Shown: positions 21,641-34,230, counted from the first letter of the stretch. The stretch is DNA of 64,000 nt from Macrothele yani (GCA_039090855.1 CM076995.1:117924770-117988769), one strand, 5' to 3'. Numbers and translations are program-made. Notes: generated from the sequence alone by a model not told the origin.

Positions 21641-22505
21641 CTATATATGAAAACTTGCCCCCTCTAAGGTTCCTTCTATATATATAAATATTTTGCAGCT
21701 TTCGTTTTAAATTCTAAAATTTTTTCCTTAGTCTTCAGTTTTGCTCTATAGTAGTTAAAATATATATATAATTTTAACTACTATATTTATATATATAGAA
21801 GTAATTACTATATATCTAGCACGGGGTGCATTTGAGACCCTCCCCACCCCGAAAACGCTTCTTTTTTTTTTTTTTTTTTTTTTGGTTAAAATGTGACAGA
21901 TTAGAAAAAAATGCTTTAATTTTTCTTCAATTTTTCATTAACTTTAATTTTGTTCCAGATGGTGGATTTCAAAAACTTCCTTTTTTCGTCCCCCTCCTCC
22001 CTCCCAAGAAAAATTCTATATACATACCTGATGTAGTAATTACTTCTTCAAACATTTCAGGAATAACAAACTGTTTTCAGCTAAAGGAGGGAAGGGGGAG
22101 GTTCCGCAGGCTTGAAATTTTTATCTGTTAAAATGCATTCAACACACTCTTGTTCCTGAATCACGATTCCCAGACAATTAGGTATGATTAGTCTACTTAT
22201 ATTTTGAAGAAAACCATGCGTCATAATGCACTTTTTAATAAAATTAACTATAACTAGTACCATTTGAACAAATATTAAAAAAAATAAAATTGAAGAAATA
22301 TTTGTATCATAAAAAGAAACGAAACTTCCTTTTTCATCATAGCCTGAATTTATTCAAATTTGGCTTGGCAACCTAAAACGTCTGGGGGGGGTCCCGTGAG
22401 GGCTTCACCCCCATGGATGTATGCCTGAAATAAACACTGCCTGGGCTTGATATTAAGGTTGTAGTAAATTATTTGCTTCCAAGGTTTGATTAATCTTCCT
22501 GCCCT
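21605..22505. other. AT-rich stretch with a short inverted repeat
   Basis: At 21609-21675 ggaaccttagaggggacaag is followed by its near complement, forming a stem of about 25 bp. Runs of TA and T follow at 21755-21805 and 21860-21883. No gene recognised. Confidence 0.55.
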
Positions 22506-22508
22506 GCA

Positions 22509-25049
22509 TCATCATCATCATCATTGTCAACCATTATCAATCCACTGCTGGACGAAGGTCTCCCCAAGTTTCCTCCACAACGGTCTGTCTTGTGCCAGTC
22601 TCCTCCATGTCACTCCCGCATACTTTCGAATTTCATCCACCCATCTTCCATGTGGTCTTCTTCTGGGTCTTTTCCTGTCCCTTGGAATCCAATCTAAAAT
22701 TTCGGCTGTCCATCGATGGTCTGTTCTTCTGGCAGTATGTCCAGCCCATTGCCATTTCAGGGATTTAACTCTGATCATGATGTCTTCCACTCTTGTCATT
22801 TTTCGGATCCACGTGTTCCTCTTCTTATCTCTCCTGGTTACACCAAGCATGCACCTCTCCATGCTACTTTGAGTTGTCTGCAGCCTTTGTATGTCTCTTT
22901 TAGCTAAGGTCCACGTCTCTGCACCATACGTAAGCACTGGAAGGATGCATTGATCAAACACTTTTCTTTTAAGACATAATGGCATATTGCTCTTGAAAAT
23001 TATGCTGTTTCTTCCAAAAGCTCTCCAGGCAAGTTTTGTACGCCGATTAATTTCTTCACCAATGTGACCCTCACTTGATATCTGCTGTCCAAGATAAACG
23101 TACGTGTCTGTTATCTCCAGCTTTTCTCCATCAATCGATAAATCTTCATTTCTTGTAAAAGCATTGTACATCACATTTGTCTTCTGAAAGTTCATTTTTA
23201 ATCCCACTTCTTTACTCTTGTCAGCAAGTTCCTGTATCAAACTCTGTAGCTCTGATGGGGTAGTTGCAAAAATGACTATGTCATCAGCAAAACGAAGGTG
23301 GGTTAGATAATCTCCATTAATCTTTATCCCTTTGTTTTCCCAGCTCAGCGACTGAAAAACACCCTCCAATGTGGCATTAAAGAGCTTCGGAGATATGGTG
23401 TCACCTTGTCTCACTCCTTTTCCAATTTTTATGTGTGTTGTATTTTCAAACAGCGAATCTTTGCACTTGCATTTTCATAGATGTTATTAATAATATTAAT
23501 GTACGCACTTCAATACCGCAGGATTTCAGAGCCATTGCAACTGCTGATGGTTTCACCGAATCAAAGGCTTTTTCATAATCGATAAAAGCCATGCACAATG
23601 GAAGCTCATATTCCCTCGCTCTTTCAATTAGTTCTCTCAGTACGTGGATATGATCTATTGTGCTGTAGCCACTCCTGAATCCAGCTTGTTCTCTCGGTTG
23701 AGCCATGTCCAGTGTCACCTTCAAGCGGTGTGAAAGAACTTTAGTGAAGATTTTATAAACCACTGATAGGAGGCTGATAGGTCTGTAGTTCCTGAGATCC
23801 TCAATGTCACCTTTTTTATGTAGCAAGATCATTGTAGCGTTGTTCCAATCCTCAGGAATTTTCCCTTCATTAAGGCATCGAGTGAAAATTTGGGCGAGTA
23901 CTGTTTCGATTTCTCCATGTGCAACTTCTGCTGGAAGGACTGGAAGAACTCTGGTACTGGTACCTTTCATGATGTCTGGAGTACATGTATCATTCCTTTC
24001 ATATAATTTGGAGTAGAAATCTTTCACTCTTGTCAAAATTTCGCCTCTATTTCTTGTTACAGAACCATCTTCTTTTCTCAGTGCCATAATATGTTTTTTC
24101 CCCTTACTGAGATGTCCCTTTGCTATCTTTAGGCTTTGGTTGTTTTTAATTGCCTTCCTTACTAGTTCACAGTTGAATTTCCTTACGTCTTCAAGTGATA
24201 CTTTTTCGTACTGTCTTGCATAGCTCTATATATTCCACTTTGGAAGTCACATCTTCTTTAGTTGTCCTCATCACTCTTCTTTTTTGCATCAACATTTTGG
24301 TTTTTCCTGATAATTTGTTCACATGCAATTTGTTCTTAGACCCAGCTAATTTTGTTGCTGTTTCCATAAGAGCTTTGGTTACTTTTCTGTTAACTTCAGA
24401 AATATCCACTTCTTCCGATGTTAGGCCTTCTAAAGCAGAGAATCTGTTCTTCAGTTCCAATTTGAAGGTATTATGGTGTTTTTTAAGGTTGGTTGTGTCA
24501 ATACATTTTGTTTGTCTTATGAGCTTGCTACGTTGGAGTTTAGTGTTGAGGTGCATCTTACATCTCACCAATCTATGGTCACTGCCTGTGTTGAACTTGT
24601 TTAGCACACTGCAGTCTTCTATGACGAATTTTTTGTTACACATAATAAAATCAATTTCACTTGTCGTCCCATTTGGATGTCTCCATGTCCATTTCCTGTG
24701 TGGCTTTTTCTTGAAAAAGGAGTTCAAGATGTAAAACCCTTCTGCCTCTGCAAACTCTACGAGAGTATTTCCACGCTGGTTTCTGTTGCCGTGACCGAAT
24801 TTACCTACTGAAGTTTCATTCTGTTGCCGTTGCCCTATTTTTGCATTGAAATCTCCCATAATTATCTTCAAGTGCTGCTTACCTTTATTATTTAGATGAC
24901 GAATTTCCTCATAAAATTCTTCAATTTCTTCTTCAGCATGACTTGTGGTGGGTGCATAAGTTTGAATAATCTGAGCCTGGTATCTTCTCGAGAGTTGGAT
25001 AACGAGTCGTGCAGCTCTGTCAGAGGAACTTTCAACTTCTACAACTTTA
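22509..25049 (-). mobile_element. RTE-clade LINE, copy L2: 3' part
   Basis: Minus-strand LINE from an (ATG)n tail at 22509-22526 up to the middle of the endonuclease domain. Pieces: 22527-23414 (motif B RQGDTISP, FADD motif, C-terminal AGHTARR block), 23446-24087 (motif A FIDYEKAFDS) and 24191-25054 (GDFNAKIG, EIDFIMCNKKF, SDHRLVR). There are at least two frameshifts, and 26 residues are missing after PAEVAH compared with the copy at 40.9-43.5 kb. The element is split at 25049 by a Penelope-like insertion and continues at 25889. Confidence 0.9.
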
Positions 25050-25888
25050 CTCAAAATAGTATAACTATATACTAAAAATCCGAAAATTTATTGGCGTAGA
25101 ATAAATAATCAAAATTTCCAAGCTTTCGCACATCAACCAGATGGCTTTCTCAAGGAAGGTAGACAGCTAACTGCAAACTGGATAATAGAACGTTTCAACA
25201 CTTTAAACGCGGTGACTTGACTAGACAATAAATGATTAGGAGCAAACGTGATATTTCGAAGAAACGAGGTCACGTTGGTTGGGCACGCGGTACTATGGTA
25301 GAAATCTCAGCATTATTTGAAGAATTGATTCCAAATACGTGGTAACTCCAGAGAGACGCTATCGTTACAAGCCTCGCAGCTGGTCAAGATTTCCAAGGTT
25401 TCGCGAATGGCAGTAGATTTGGGTGTGGAGTATGAAGCTAATTTCTTTACATCACTCCATATAGGATCGGCGGACTTGAACTTGACTTCTCTTGATAGGG
25501 CAGTGGTTATTTTTCCGTCTCTTGTATCCCTTTTATGTTCGCTGATTCTAATTCCAAACGAACGTTTGGTCATTCCGATGTAGTATCGCCTGGAGCCGTC
25601 CGGATATTTTAGTGGGATGGCATAAATGCCTGCCTCATTGAGAAGAGGGGGCTTGTCAATATTTCTCTTAAGCATCGTGTATAAAGATGCCGGAGACCTT
25701 ATACCGACACCGAAGTTTATCCTTCTGAGCGCGTTTTTTGAGTTGATAGGAAATATTTGGTATGTAGGGAATAGAGCCCAGGTAGCGAAGTTGCGGCATA
25801 GAAATATTATTAGCACTCCTGGTTCTGGCTTTCTCGAACTGTCTGAACTGTCGTAGCTTTGGGATTGTCTTTCTCGATATTTTTGAAT
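25050..25888 (-). mobile_element. Penelope-like element (5' truncated, GIY-YIG domain) inside LINE L2
   Basis: An 839-bp insertion flanked by the 13-bp repeat ttctacaacttta (25037-25049 and 25889-25901). The target sequence is known from the uninterrupted LINE copy at 5895-5920, so the boundaries are firm. On the minus strand it encodes a GIY-YIG endonuclease domain (GIYAIPLKYP, then YYIGMTKRSFGIRISEHKRD), the domain that follows reverse transcriptase in Penelope-like retroelements. The RT itself is absent, as expected of 5' truncation. The 3' end contains gatgtgcgaaagcttgg and acgccaataaa, shared with the insertion at 7491-7699. Confidence 0.85.
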
Positions 25889-26185
25889 TTCTACAACTTT
25901 ATCCTTTAGTTTCTTGTTTATTATAAATCCAACACCACTAGTTCTGCCAGTATCTGTCCCACGATAGTAGAAGAGATGTCCACTTTTCAGTTCAATGAGA
26001 TCTTCTCCTTTTCTCCTTACCTCACTTAGCCCAACGATGTCCCACTTGATCCTTTGTAGTTCCTCTTCCAATTCAAGAAGCCTTGAATCAGAAGATAGGG
26101 AGCGTCCGTTGTACATAGCCAAGGTCAGCATCAGATGGCAGCCTAGTCCGGTCCTCCGGGGATTCTTAGCACCCTCTGCCTTCAT
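25313..26185 (-). CDS. Chance chimeric ORF: LINE endonuclease N-terminus joined to Penelope GIY-YIG
   Basis: A 290-codon open frame. Residues 1-99 are the LINE endonuclease N-terminus (YNGRSLSSDSRLLELEEEL, GLSEVRRKGED). From about residue 100 the frame runs straight into the nested Penelope-like sequence, with GIY at about 186-188, YIG at 202-204, and the R and E of the domain near 213 and 216. The GIY-YIG part ends at ELPRIWNQFFK. The endonuclease half lacks the catalytic GDFN and SDH motifs, which lie beyond the insertion. There is no evidence of expression; most likely an accidental fusion kept open because both insertions are fairly young. Confidence 0.6.
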   Translation of the reverse strand: MKAEGAKNPRRTGLGCHLMLTLAMYNGRSLSSDSRLLELEEELQRIKWDIVGLSEVRRKGEDLIELKSGHLFYYRGTDTGRTSGVGFIINKKLKDKVVEIQKYRERQSQSYDSSDSSRKPEPGVLIIFLCRNFATWALFPTYQIFPINSKNALRRINFGVGIRSPASLYTMLKRNIDKPPLLNEAGIYAIPLKYPDGSRRYYIGMTKRSFGIRISEHKRDTRDGKITTALSREVKFKSADPIWSDVKKLASYSTPKSTAIRETLEILTSCEACNDSVSLELPRIWNQFFK

Positions 26186-26240
26186 GTCGCACTGGCCGCT
26201 GCCTTGGCCAGGTATATTCCAGCTGCCGGAGACTGAGGGC
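25889..26240 (-). mobile_element. RTE-clade LINE, copy L2: 5' part
   Basis: The upstream remainder of L2, coding for the start of the endonuclease domain (TLAMYNGRSLSSDSRLLELE, SGHLFYYRGTDTGRTSGVG) plus a short leader (about 26150-26240). The leader extends further 5' than in L1, L3 or L4, so L2 is close to full length. I could not fix the exact 5' boundary or a target duplication. Confidence 0.82.
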
Positions 26241-29200
26241 CAAGATTTAAGTTGCTGTCACGTAATTGTGCAGTCCCACTACACAATCATTTTTAATGTC
26301 ATAATACATTCTTTCTGATTCTTCCATTTCATCAATGGAAGTAGCACATGCTTTTTCACTTCTGTAATCTTTTTGCCTTCTTGCTCCGTAAAGTTTTAAA
26401 AATAATGTTTGAAGTCCTGGGATTACAATTAATTTGGCTGATCCATTGGCGTAGGGTGGAAAGCCTAAGTAGTGGCAACTTAATTTTTTTCATAGATAAT
26501 GATAAGCTTTTCTGGATAATGCATGCAAATATATTGCAGCGTTCATGTCATCGACACTCCATTCGACTCTTTTATTTCCAAACATGAGACCTTTCAGGCT
26601 CACAGCGAGCCTGAAATGTCTCATGTTTTAAACTATGACAATGTTTTTGTGCTTTTGAATTGTAAATAAAATTGTTTAAATAGGTAATTAGTTTTTAATT
26701 GACAATCTTTAAACCATCGTGCAGAAACAAATTTTAGTATTCACTTATTTAATTTGCTGAGTGAAGATTTTAAATTATTTCTTTAGACTTTCGGTTGTTT
26801 TCTTCCATCAAAGTATCTTTTTTTTTTTTTGTTCAGAAAATTTGTTATTTCTTTCTTCTTGGGATCAGTTATTTCACTATCGTGTATACAGGCCTGCCAG
26901 GTCTTATGATTTACCCATAAAATTTATGGAAATGCGCCTTGTTTTACGGGCAAGATGTTAATTTTACGGATTTAGCATTTCACCCAGATTTTTTTTTCTG
27001 GTTATAATTTTGCACTGCCATCATTAGAATTTTTGTTATGTAACTTAATCCATTTAAAATGAAGTGCAGATGTAAGTTTGAAATAAACTCCTTTTCAATT
27101 ACCTGTGTTTATATGGAAAAACCCCATCTGTGGTTTTTCCACAGGTTAGGTCATTGTTTTGTGCCATTCCAAACACTAAAGCTTGTGCTGTACATAAACT
27201 GAACTGTCGTAGCTTTGGGATTGTCTATCTCTCGTTATGTTTACCCCCTCCCCCTTTTCAGATAATGCATTGCTCATCCTTCAAGTAGCAACTTCTCAGT
27301 AGGCTGGCGTGGGGTGTCTGGCATTGGATCACCGGGCTTTGTTACCCCCAGTTCAAAATGCTGTCTCAAAACATAGTTATCATAGAAAAAAATTCAAACA
27401 AATTTTAAATGTGAGAAATTTTGAGCCCAAATCGGTACCCAAACATCATGAAATTTTGGTATGCTATTGAAAATGGTTATCAGCACTCGTGGGAACATGC
27501 ACGAGATTTGTTCATCAGAATTTTCACACAACTTTCAGGAAAATTGACCGATTTGGACGGAATTCTTAATTTTAAATCAGCACATGTGCGGTAGCTTTTT
27601 ATTTTAAAAATTAAACCACAAAAATAATAATCTGTAGTAAAGCAACAATTGAAAGTTAACACTTGAATTGTGTAACATATCTACTTTTAATCGATATGTT
27701 TGCTACCTTTAATCAGTATGCTAGATAAGTAATTTAGTTAAAGATATCGATTAAATTTTTCATGAAATATATCTATGAATAATTTTTTTTTTTACAAATT
27801 TCAGTTTCTGGAAGTTGGCAGGTATGTGTATATCAACTTCATTCTGGCATTTTGAAAGTGTGTTTCACTCAGGATATTTCAAAGCTCTCTCCATTTTTGT
27901 CAAAAGTTTTGATTAATTTTGTTAATTTCAGAAAAAAGTATTACAACCAGGAAGATTTAAAGTTGGCGCAACATCTTTATGCAGTTTCTTCTTTGGGGGC
28001 AAACCCAACAAACATTTTGCAAATCTCTTTCGTAGTCAATATCAGCAAAATGGGCTGAACATACAGTATTTGTGGCATTTTTAAAACTGAAAGCATCTCC
28101 CTTTTAACAGTACAATTCCCATAACATATGCTCCTTGGAAACCTTGAAAAGTCCTTGAAAAAAGTTCATTTTCAATTCCTTGGAAGTACTTGAAAATTTT
28201 TTTTGTTTTGTTTTTTAAGTAAGTTATGAAAGAGTATGTGTAAAATAATTGTTTGTATAGGAGATTTCTGTGAAGTTCCGATAAAAACACTAAGCTGATC
28301 AAATAGCGCAAAACTTGCGTTCAACTCAGGGGAGTGTGAGGACAGCTGGTACCTTGGCTATGATATCACTACAGAATAAAACATCAGCAATTGGAGTAAA
28401 ATAAGTGGAAATGATGTATCTATGAATTGTGATGGACTTCTGTCGACTGGGGTTAATTAAGAGCATGTTCTTGCTGGAGGGTAGAACTTCTAGGAAATGC
28501 TTGTGCTTCATGCGTGAACCCTTCGTTTTCTGGCTGCATCAAAAAATGCTTCAAAGTCATTTATCAATCATAAAAAGCTAAAACAAACATATATATCATA
28601 CCAGCAGATGAATGCAAAAGTAATGTACCCTTTCAAAATGTTCCACAAAATAAAATTATATCAAAAAACAACAAAACAGAGGGACAGTTCAAAGTTAATA
28701 AAATAAGCCAATAGGGGCCGGGTGTAACAGGCAGGTCATTGAAGGTGTGCCCATCCCAGCTAAGTTTAATGGTCTGAACTTACTAAAACGCCTACCTACA
28801 GACCAACTGACAGCACACACATATTTGGTTTTAAAATGTCCTTGAAAAGTGATTGAATTTATTTTGCTTGGAAGAGTATGAACCTTGATAACTTGCATAG
28901 TTCTTGGTCTTTTGAAAATTAGTGATATATAGTGGGCAGTTCTTTTGTGTTTCTATAATTATTCTTGCAAGATGCAACAGCACACAAATTGGACAGCATC
29001 ACAACACGATATTGAAAGTTGAAACTGAACAGTAAGTTAAGGCTACTTAACAGATTTGGCACACAGAATCAAGGCACAGAATAATCTGCTTTAAAGCATT
29101 GAAAAAACAATTGTGCTTGGTAGGCCGGAAGGACTGACACCAGATTGGCAGGCAGGCTCTGTAAGACAGGTGATATCACAATGTCTCTCCCTTCAAAGGT

Positions 29201-31446
29201 GGGGCGTGAGAGTATCTTATGAGTATAGCCTAGTATGTTAAGTAACCTTGCTTAAAACCTAAATTTCCTGGGCAGTTTTTATGGTAAATTCTGAAAAGAA
29301 ATAAGCATCACTAATATTATGGAGGAGGGAGGGGGGGTCTGAATTGGTGCTTAGGGTAGCCAAAAATATAAATTCAACCCTGTGTCTGTTACTCTAACAA
29401 CCCAAAGGTTATAAAAAAAAAAAAAAAAAAAAAAAAAACTAGTGTCACAGAGAGAGTTGATGCTTATGAAGAAATGTGAAGAGCAAGTAGACCTAGCAGT
29501 TACAACACATTAGTTCTGTGTTTGTATGTTGCCTTACTGTTGTATTGAGATTCTAAGGTCCTACCAGTTTGCATTGGCCTCAATGGGAGATTTAACCACT
29601 TTGTTGGCTCTTCTGTGGTTGATCAGTTTTTACCATATTGCCAATATAAGTCAATCCACCACTAACATTTAAAGTTTATAGCTATGAAATTACAAATTCA
29701 TTAAAAATTGCAGACCATGGCAGTCCCTTGTTAGTAAAGAATTGCATGGATAGGCACATAGATTATTATCAAGGGGCACCATTAGGAAATGATGCTATTA
29801 GCAGTGGAATTTTTTTGGGAGGGGAGATTACTGTGATGTATTGTGTAGAACCTAACAATGTAAATCAGTAGTACAGAACTTATAAATGAAAGCATTGCAT
29901 GCCAAAGTGATATAAAAAAGCACATGCTTTTTGTAATCAAAAGATGAATTGCTATCATTGTAATAAAGAGAAACTGTTCAACAATGGTAATCCATTAAAA
30001 GTTAAAAGGTCTAGATTAGGAAGTTCTTTCTTCTGCAGTACACTCTGTGCCAATTTCAGTTCGAACTGTGGTGAGGTACCCATCACTACAGAATTAACTC
30101 TGTATCAGATATGTGAAGTCTATGTATCTAGTAGCACCAATGATATCCACATAAGTTTCTCTACATTGTGAGAAGATGAACATTTAATATAATCCTATTT
30201 ATATTTTTTCTGGAAATTATGAAAAATTATAAGTTCAACCAGGTCTCCTGCTAGAAACTTAATTAACAAATATAAAGTGATGTTAGTATATATTGAAACT
30301 ATGTACACACTTTCTATAGTAGGGTAATCCATATCTGAAAGAAGTTCCAGCATTTGTTTTTTTATTTCTTTTGAGTTTTTTATTAAAGGTGGTTCTTTTT
30401 AATAATTTTTGCAGATGGAGTTTTAAAAAAATGATTACAATGCTATGAATTTTTCCCCCATTTTAATTTTGATTGATTGGCTTTCTTTGTAATTTTAAAA
30501 TTTCATATATATTTGAGGAATTATGTATTGTGTTTTGAGAATTGTTTGAAAGTTCTTGGGAGCTGATTTTTCTTTTCATTTTTTCTGTTATTAGTTGTGC
30601 AAATTTCTTTATAGGTGCAGGAAAATGGTCTGTTTTCTCATTCTCTTTATAAATTGGCTTTAGAAGTTTGTTTTCCATTTTTTTTAGTTAATAGTTAATC
30701 ATTTTTATCTACAATGGTTATTATTTTACACAAGTCAGTCTTTATTGCAACTATTATCATTTTTTTTTTTTATTCTTTAAGAGATTTCAACTGAGACTTA
30801 CTATGATTTTTTTTATTCATTTCTTTTTTCAGGAACTTTGTACTATTGTGGTATTCTCTAACACCGATTTAGATTTGTTAATTGAGTTTCTATAGAAGAC
30901 ATGGCTGACCTTTCATAATGGAGATAAAAAATTAATAACAGGTTTATTTAAATTGCTCATCTTTTCACTAAAGCACAACTGTGTTCAATTTGAGAAAAGG
31001 AAAAGTTTCTCCAAAAATCTGGACTAGCTATAGGTTATTGTCTCCATTATTCATAGTTTACTATGTTTATAAAAGAAGAGAAAATTTTAACAAAACCCAT
31101 ATTTTTGCTTATGTACACTAGGTACAGGGGAACCCCAACTTGTGAACATAATGTGTTCTTTGAAGTTTGTTTGTAAATTGAATGTTCTTTAAGTTGAATC
31201 TATTTTTGTAATAAGTTATCTTTTTAAATTCTTGATGTATTTCTGAAGTAAATTAACTTTATAAAATGATACAAAAAATTCAAACGTTTTATGTATTTCA
31301 TCCTTAAGATGCATAATTTGAGAATATTTTTTTTCTAAAAAGGGCATTTTTTAATAATACCTACATAAATTAGGTACTACCATGTAGGACTGAGCACCAG
31401 ATTATCAGATCCAGTAGGGCTCAGGTTCTTCTTTACTTTCTTGAAG
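26241..31446. other. Long AT-rich region without recognised genes
   Basis: I see no coding region or named element. A strong palindrome lies at 26584-26625 (gagacctttcaggctc and its near complement around cagc). At about 27205-27230 the string gaactgtcgtagctttgggattgtct repeats a segment of the Penelope-like insertion (25844-25869). A 26-A run lies near 29413-29438. The words ccttgaaaagtccttgaaaa near 28140 and tccttgaaaagt near 28837 hint at a dispersed repeat I cannot name. Open frames (27852-28058, 29944-30171, 30463-30678) have no recognisable domains. Confidence 0.45.
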
Positions 31447-31455
31447 AAAATCTTA

Positions 31456-31679
31456 GCCGTCCCGGTGGCGCAGTGGTCTAAGCGATGGCCTTTGGTCATT
31501 TGTCCGAACGGGGTCCCGGTTCGAATCCCGGTGAGGCATGGATGTTGTGTTTGTCTTACGACACTGGCTCTCTCTCTTCCCTGGAACCAGTGACCCTAAA
31601 TTAGGGACAGGCAACTGCTTATAGCCCATTGAGTTGCTCACGGTGGTCGTTAAACCTCCAAACAAAAACAAAAAACAAA
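31456..31679 (+). mobile_element. SINE copy 9, with target duplication
   Basis: Full plus-oriented copy: head gccgtcccggtggcgcagtgg, box B ggttcgaatccc, complete terminal block cacggtggtcgttaaacctcc and an A-rich tail. The flanking duplication is about 8 bp (aaatctta). Box A here (TGGCGCAGTGGTCTAAGCG) is one of the best preserved. Confidence 0.9.
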
Positions 31680-31879
31680 AAATCTTATGTGTTCTATCAG
31701 GGCCGTAGCCAGGGTAGGGCCAGGCTGGGCTGAGCTCGACCTGTGTTTCCTTTTGCCCGTCCTAGCGACTCACCCAATAGTATTGTGCCCGACCACTTTC
31801 ACATGTTTTGCCCGACCACTTGTCCTTCGCCCTATCTCAGTCATCAGCCGCCCCTCCCAACCTGCTTTTCTGGCTACGT

Positions 31880-32240
31880 GCCTGGTGCCTATGCAGACTG
31901 CAGAAGTTTTGGCATTTGGGTCATTATCCTGTAGGGCCTTTAAAGCTACCTCAATTTGATTTAAAGAGTCTGTAAGAAGTTTGACTATCAAAACCTTTGT
32001 GGGTAGGTTCATGTTAATTTCTTTGTCTTCTTTGTTTGCCTAGTTTCTCAGAGTTTCTTCTGCATTTCCATTAGCCCATCATTTGTCAGTTGAACTGAAT
32101 AAAACTCAGTTAACTTTTCTACATCTGAAATGTCCATTCCAAGTTCACCCTCAATTTAGTTTCAGCAACTTTTTGTGTAATTTGCTCTTCAGTTTCTTCA
32201 GATTCCTGTGAACTACAAACTGTGGGCACAGTTTTCTTCA
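31880..32240 (-). pseudogene. Probable Tigger/pogo-like transposase C-terminal remnant
   Basis: On the minus strand, broken frames read LLKKTVPTVCSSQESEETEE, then GELGMDISDVEKLTEFYS with VQLTNDGLMEMQKKL, then LNQIEVALKALQDNDPNAKT. This order (LWKKL, DVEELL, ELTxEEL, ALxxLxxxDPN) is that of the C-terminal region of Tigger/jerky-type pogo transposases. Stops and frameshifts interrupt it and the catalytic DDE core is not seen. The call rests on weak motifs. Confidence 0.45.
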
Positions 32241-33754
32241 GCAGTTCATTGTTTTTGGCTTATTTCTTTCCAGCAAGTTCCATCATGCATCATAAAATAT
32301 TAGTGAATTTTGGACATTGTGAAATGTTTATAAGCGTGGGGCTCTACATTTGTTTAATAAATTGGGAGTTCCATGCAATATTCTTAAATATGAATTGTTT
32401 ATTTCTTGGAAGCTTGTATGTTGAGGTTCACCTGTGCACATGAATGACATTCTATTCATAATAGATAGCCAAGATTTTGAAAAAAGTTCTAGAAACTTTT
32501 CAGTGGGTTCTTAGATGATTTTCTAAAATTCCCTTAAGAAGTTCAAATTAAAAGATTTTTTTTTTTTTTTGTTAGATCTTACGGCATTTACAGTCAAATC
32601 TTGATAAACCTCCCTGCCCCCTTTTAAACCGTTAGCAGTTGTTACAGATCTTATCCTATTCTATTAAATAGAAATTTTCATGTTAAAATCATCATCTGCC
32701 AGTACTTTCTAGCGACATCTTGGTATTTCTCATCAGAGAATTCCCTGTTGAACAGCTTCTCAAAATATACACTTGGAAAGGACACTAAATTGCCAACCTC
32801 ATCTCCTTAAGTGTGCCCTAGAAGCATGCTAGGTAGGTCCTCCTCTAAAAAGTTTAGCAAAATGGGTGAGATAACTGCCACTATCCCCTAAAAAAAGAAT
32901 GATTCCTTTAATGAAGTGTGGTCAGCTTCAGAAAATCAAGGGTAGACTTCTGTGATTTATTGCATCTGACAGAAGTGAGATAACTGGTATGTGTGTGTTA
33001 TGTTAAATATTAAAGTTTACTAAATGGAGATGTAGGAACTAATTACCTGCTCTTATTATTCCCTTTACAATTTTACCAAATGATAATAGCTTAAACTGTT
33101 GCATCTCACATTTCCAAAGAGGCCCTTCTCCCTCAGAAAATGGCATTGTCTCACATTTTTATTTCTGAAGTGTCTAGTCATCCAACACCTTCAGTAGTCA
33201 CTGTTTTCTAAAGGACTGCTTGTGTTGGCTTTTTTCATTCATCAGTTTTTGTTCACTTTAAATCAACCTGAACTGGGTAAAATGTTGTTAAATGCTCATG
33301 AGAAAATTTTGATGTATGAATTCAAAGAACACAATCCTGGATCTAGCCCTTTTTTGACAAGTCAATTAGCAGAAGAACTGTAAGCAAAATATTAAGTGAT
33401 GAACATAAATGGATGGAATCTGAAAAACAATTGCACTCAGTTAAAAAAAGTGGCAAGCACAGAATTTAGGGAAAGCTCTTGTTCTACGGATTGGCCATGC
33501 ATACACAGGTAAATGTCAAGCATGGAGTTATTACTGATGAAGTTATTCTTAAAAAAGTGAGACAGTGGAAAAGAATACCAAATTCAAGAATTGAACTTCT
33601 GTAATGGTTGACTTCAAAGATTCAAAACTCAGTTAGATTGTCACTGAAAATATGGCATGGTTTAACAACCAAAACATCGGAACGTCAGTGGATGACGTAA
33701 GAAAAAATATGCTAAAAAATATATTTGGCGATGAATTAAGAGAAGTGTATGAAA
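32241..33754. other. Unrecognised AT-rich stretch
   Basis: Short blocks such as KLFNREFSDEKYQDVARKYW (minus, near 32690-32760) look protein-derived but cannot be assigned. No intact gene. Confidence 0.35.
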
Positions 33755-33832
33755 ACAGACCGTTGTGGAAGAAACTTGGGGAGACCTTCGTCGAGCAGTG
33801 GATTGATAATAGTTGACAATGATGATGATAAC
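33755..33832 (+). mobile_element. RTE-clade LINE 3' stub
   Basis: Only the last 60 bases or so of the LINE ORF (codons for RPLWKKLGETFV, QWIDN) and the stop plus GATGATGAT tail are present, at 33755-33832. This is an extreme 5' truncation. The boundary with upstream unrelated sequence is sharp. Confidence 0.8.
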
Positions 33833-33999
33833 ATGGGTGAATGTGGCTTGTTTTTATAGTATCCTGATAAATCAATTTCAAACAAATGTAAGAAAGGTTT
33901 CAAATAGATGAAAGATAGAATAACTACAATCCACCCATATTTTTTGTGTTTGAGCTTTGGTGCATTAGTTTTGGACAAAACCATGAACACTAAGCTCTA

Positions 34000-34230
34000 C
34001 CTAAATAATGTGGCATGTCATACTGCTTGCAATGTTACAAAAAATTGCTGGCGACATGGGTGTCAAAAAGTCGGGCTCGACAGCACACAGCCCTGATCCT
34101 ATACAAAATCTCTGGGATGGTTTGGATCATCCGGTGCATAGGACAGAACATTTTGCAAAGAACTGGTGGAGAGGCCATCATAAGGGCAAGGGTTTCAGCA
34201 CACAATAAAAAAAATTCTGCAAATAATGGT
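34000..34230 (+). pseudogene. Tc1-like transposase fragment (catalytic core)
   Basis: Broken plus-strand frames include NVACHTACNVTK (from a DNAxxHTARNV-type second catalytic block, the D lost) and DPIQNLWDGLDHPVHRT (from the DLNPIENLWDELD block, where the E should be; it is Q here). Further C-terminal traces follow in other frames. The catalytic residues are mutated, so the fragment is dead. Confidence 0.6.

Noticed and set aside
29944..30171. Cysteine-containing frame (CYHCNKEK) as a zinc finger
   Set aside because: The cysteine spacing does not continue as a known finger and there is no other support.
33755..33832. Independent small gene ending QQWIDN-like
   Set aside because: It is the last codons and tail of the LINE family.
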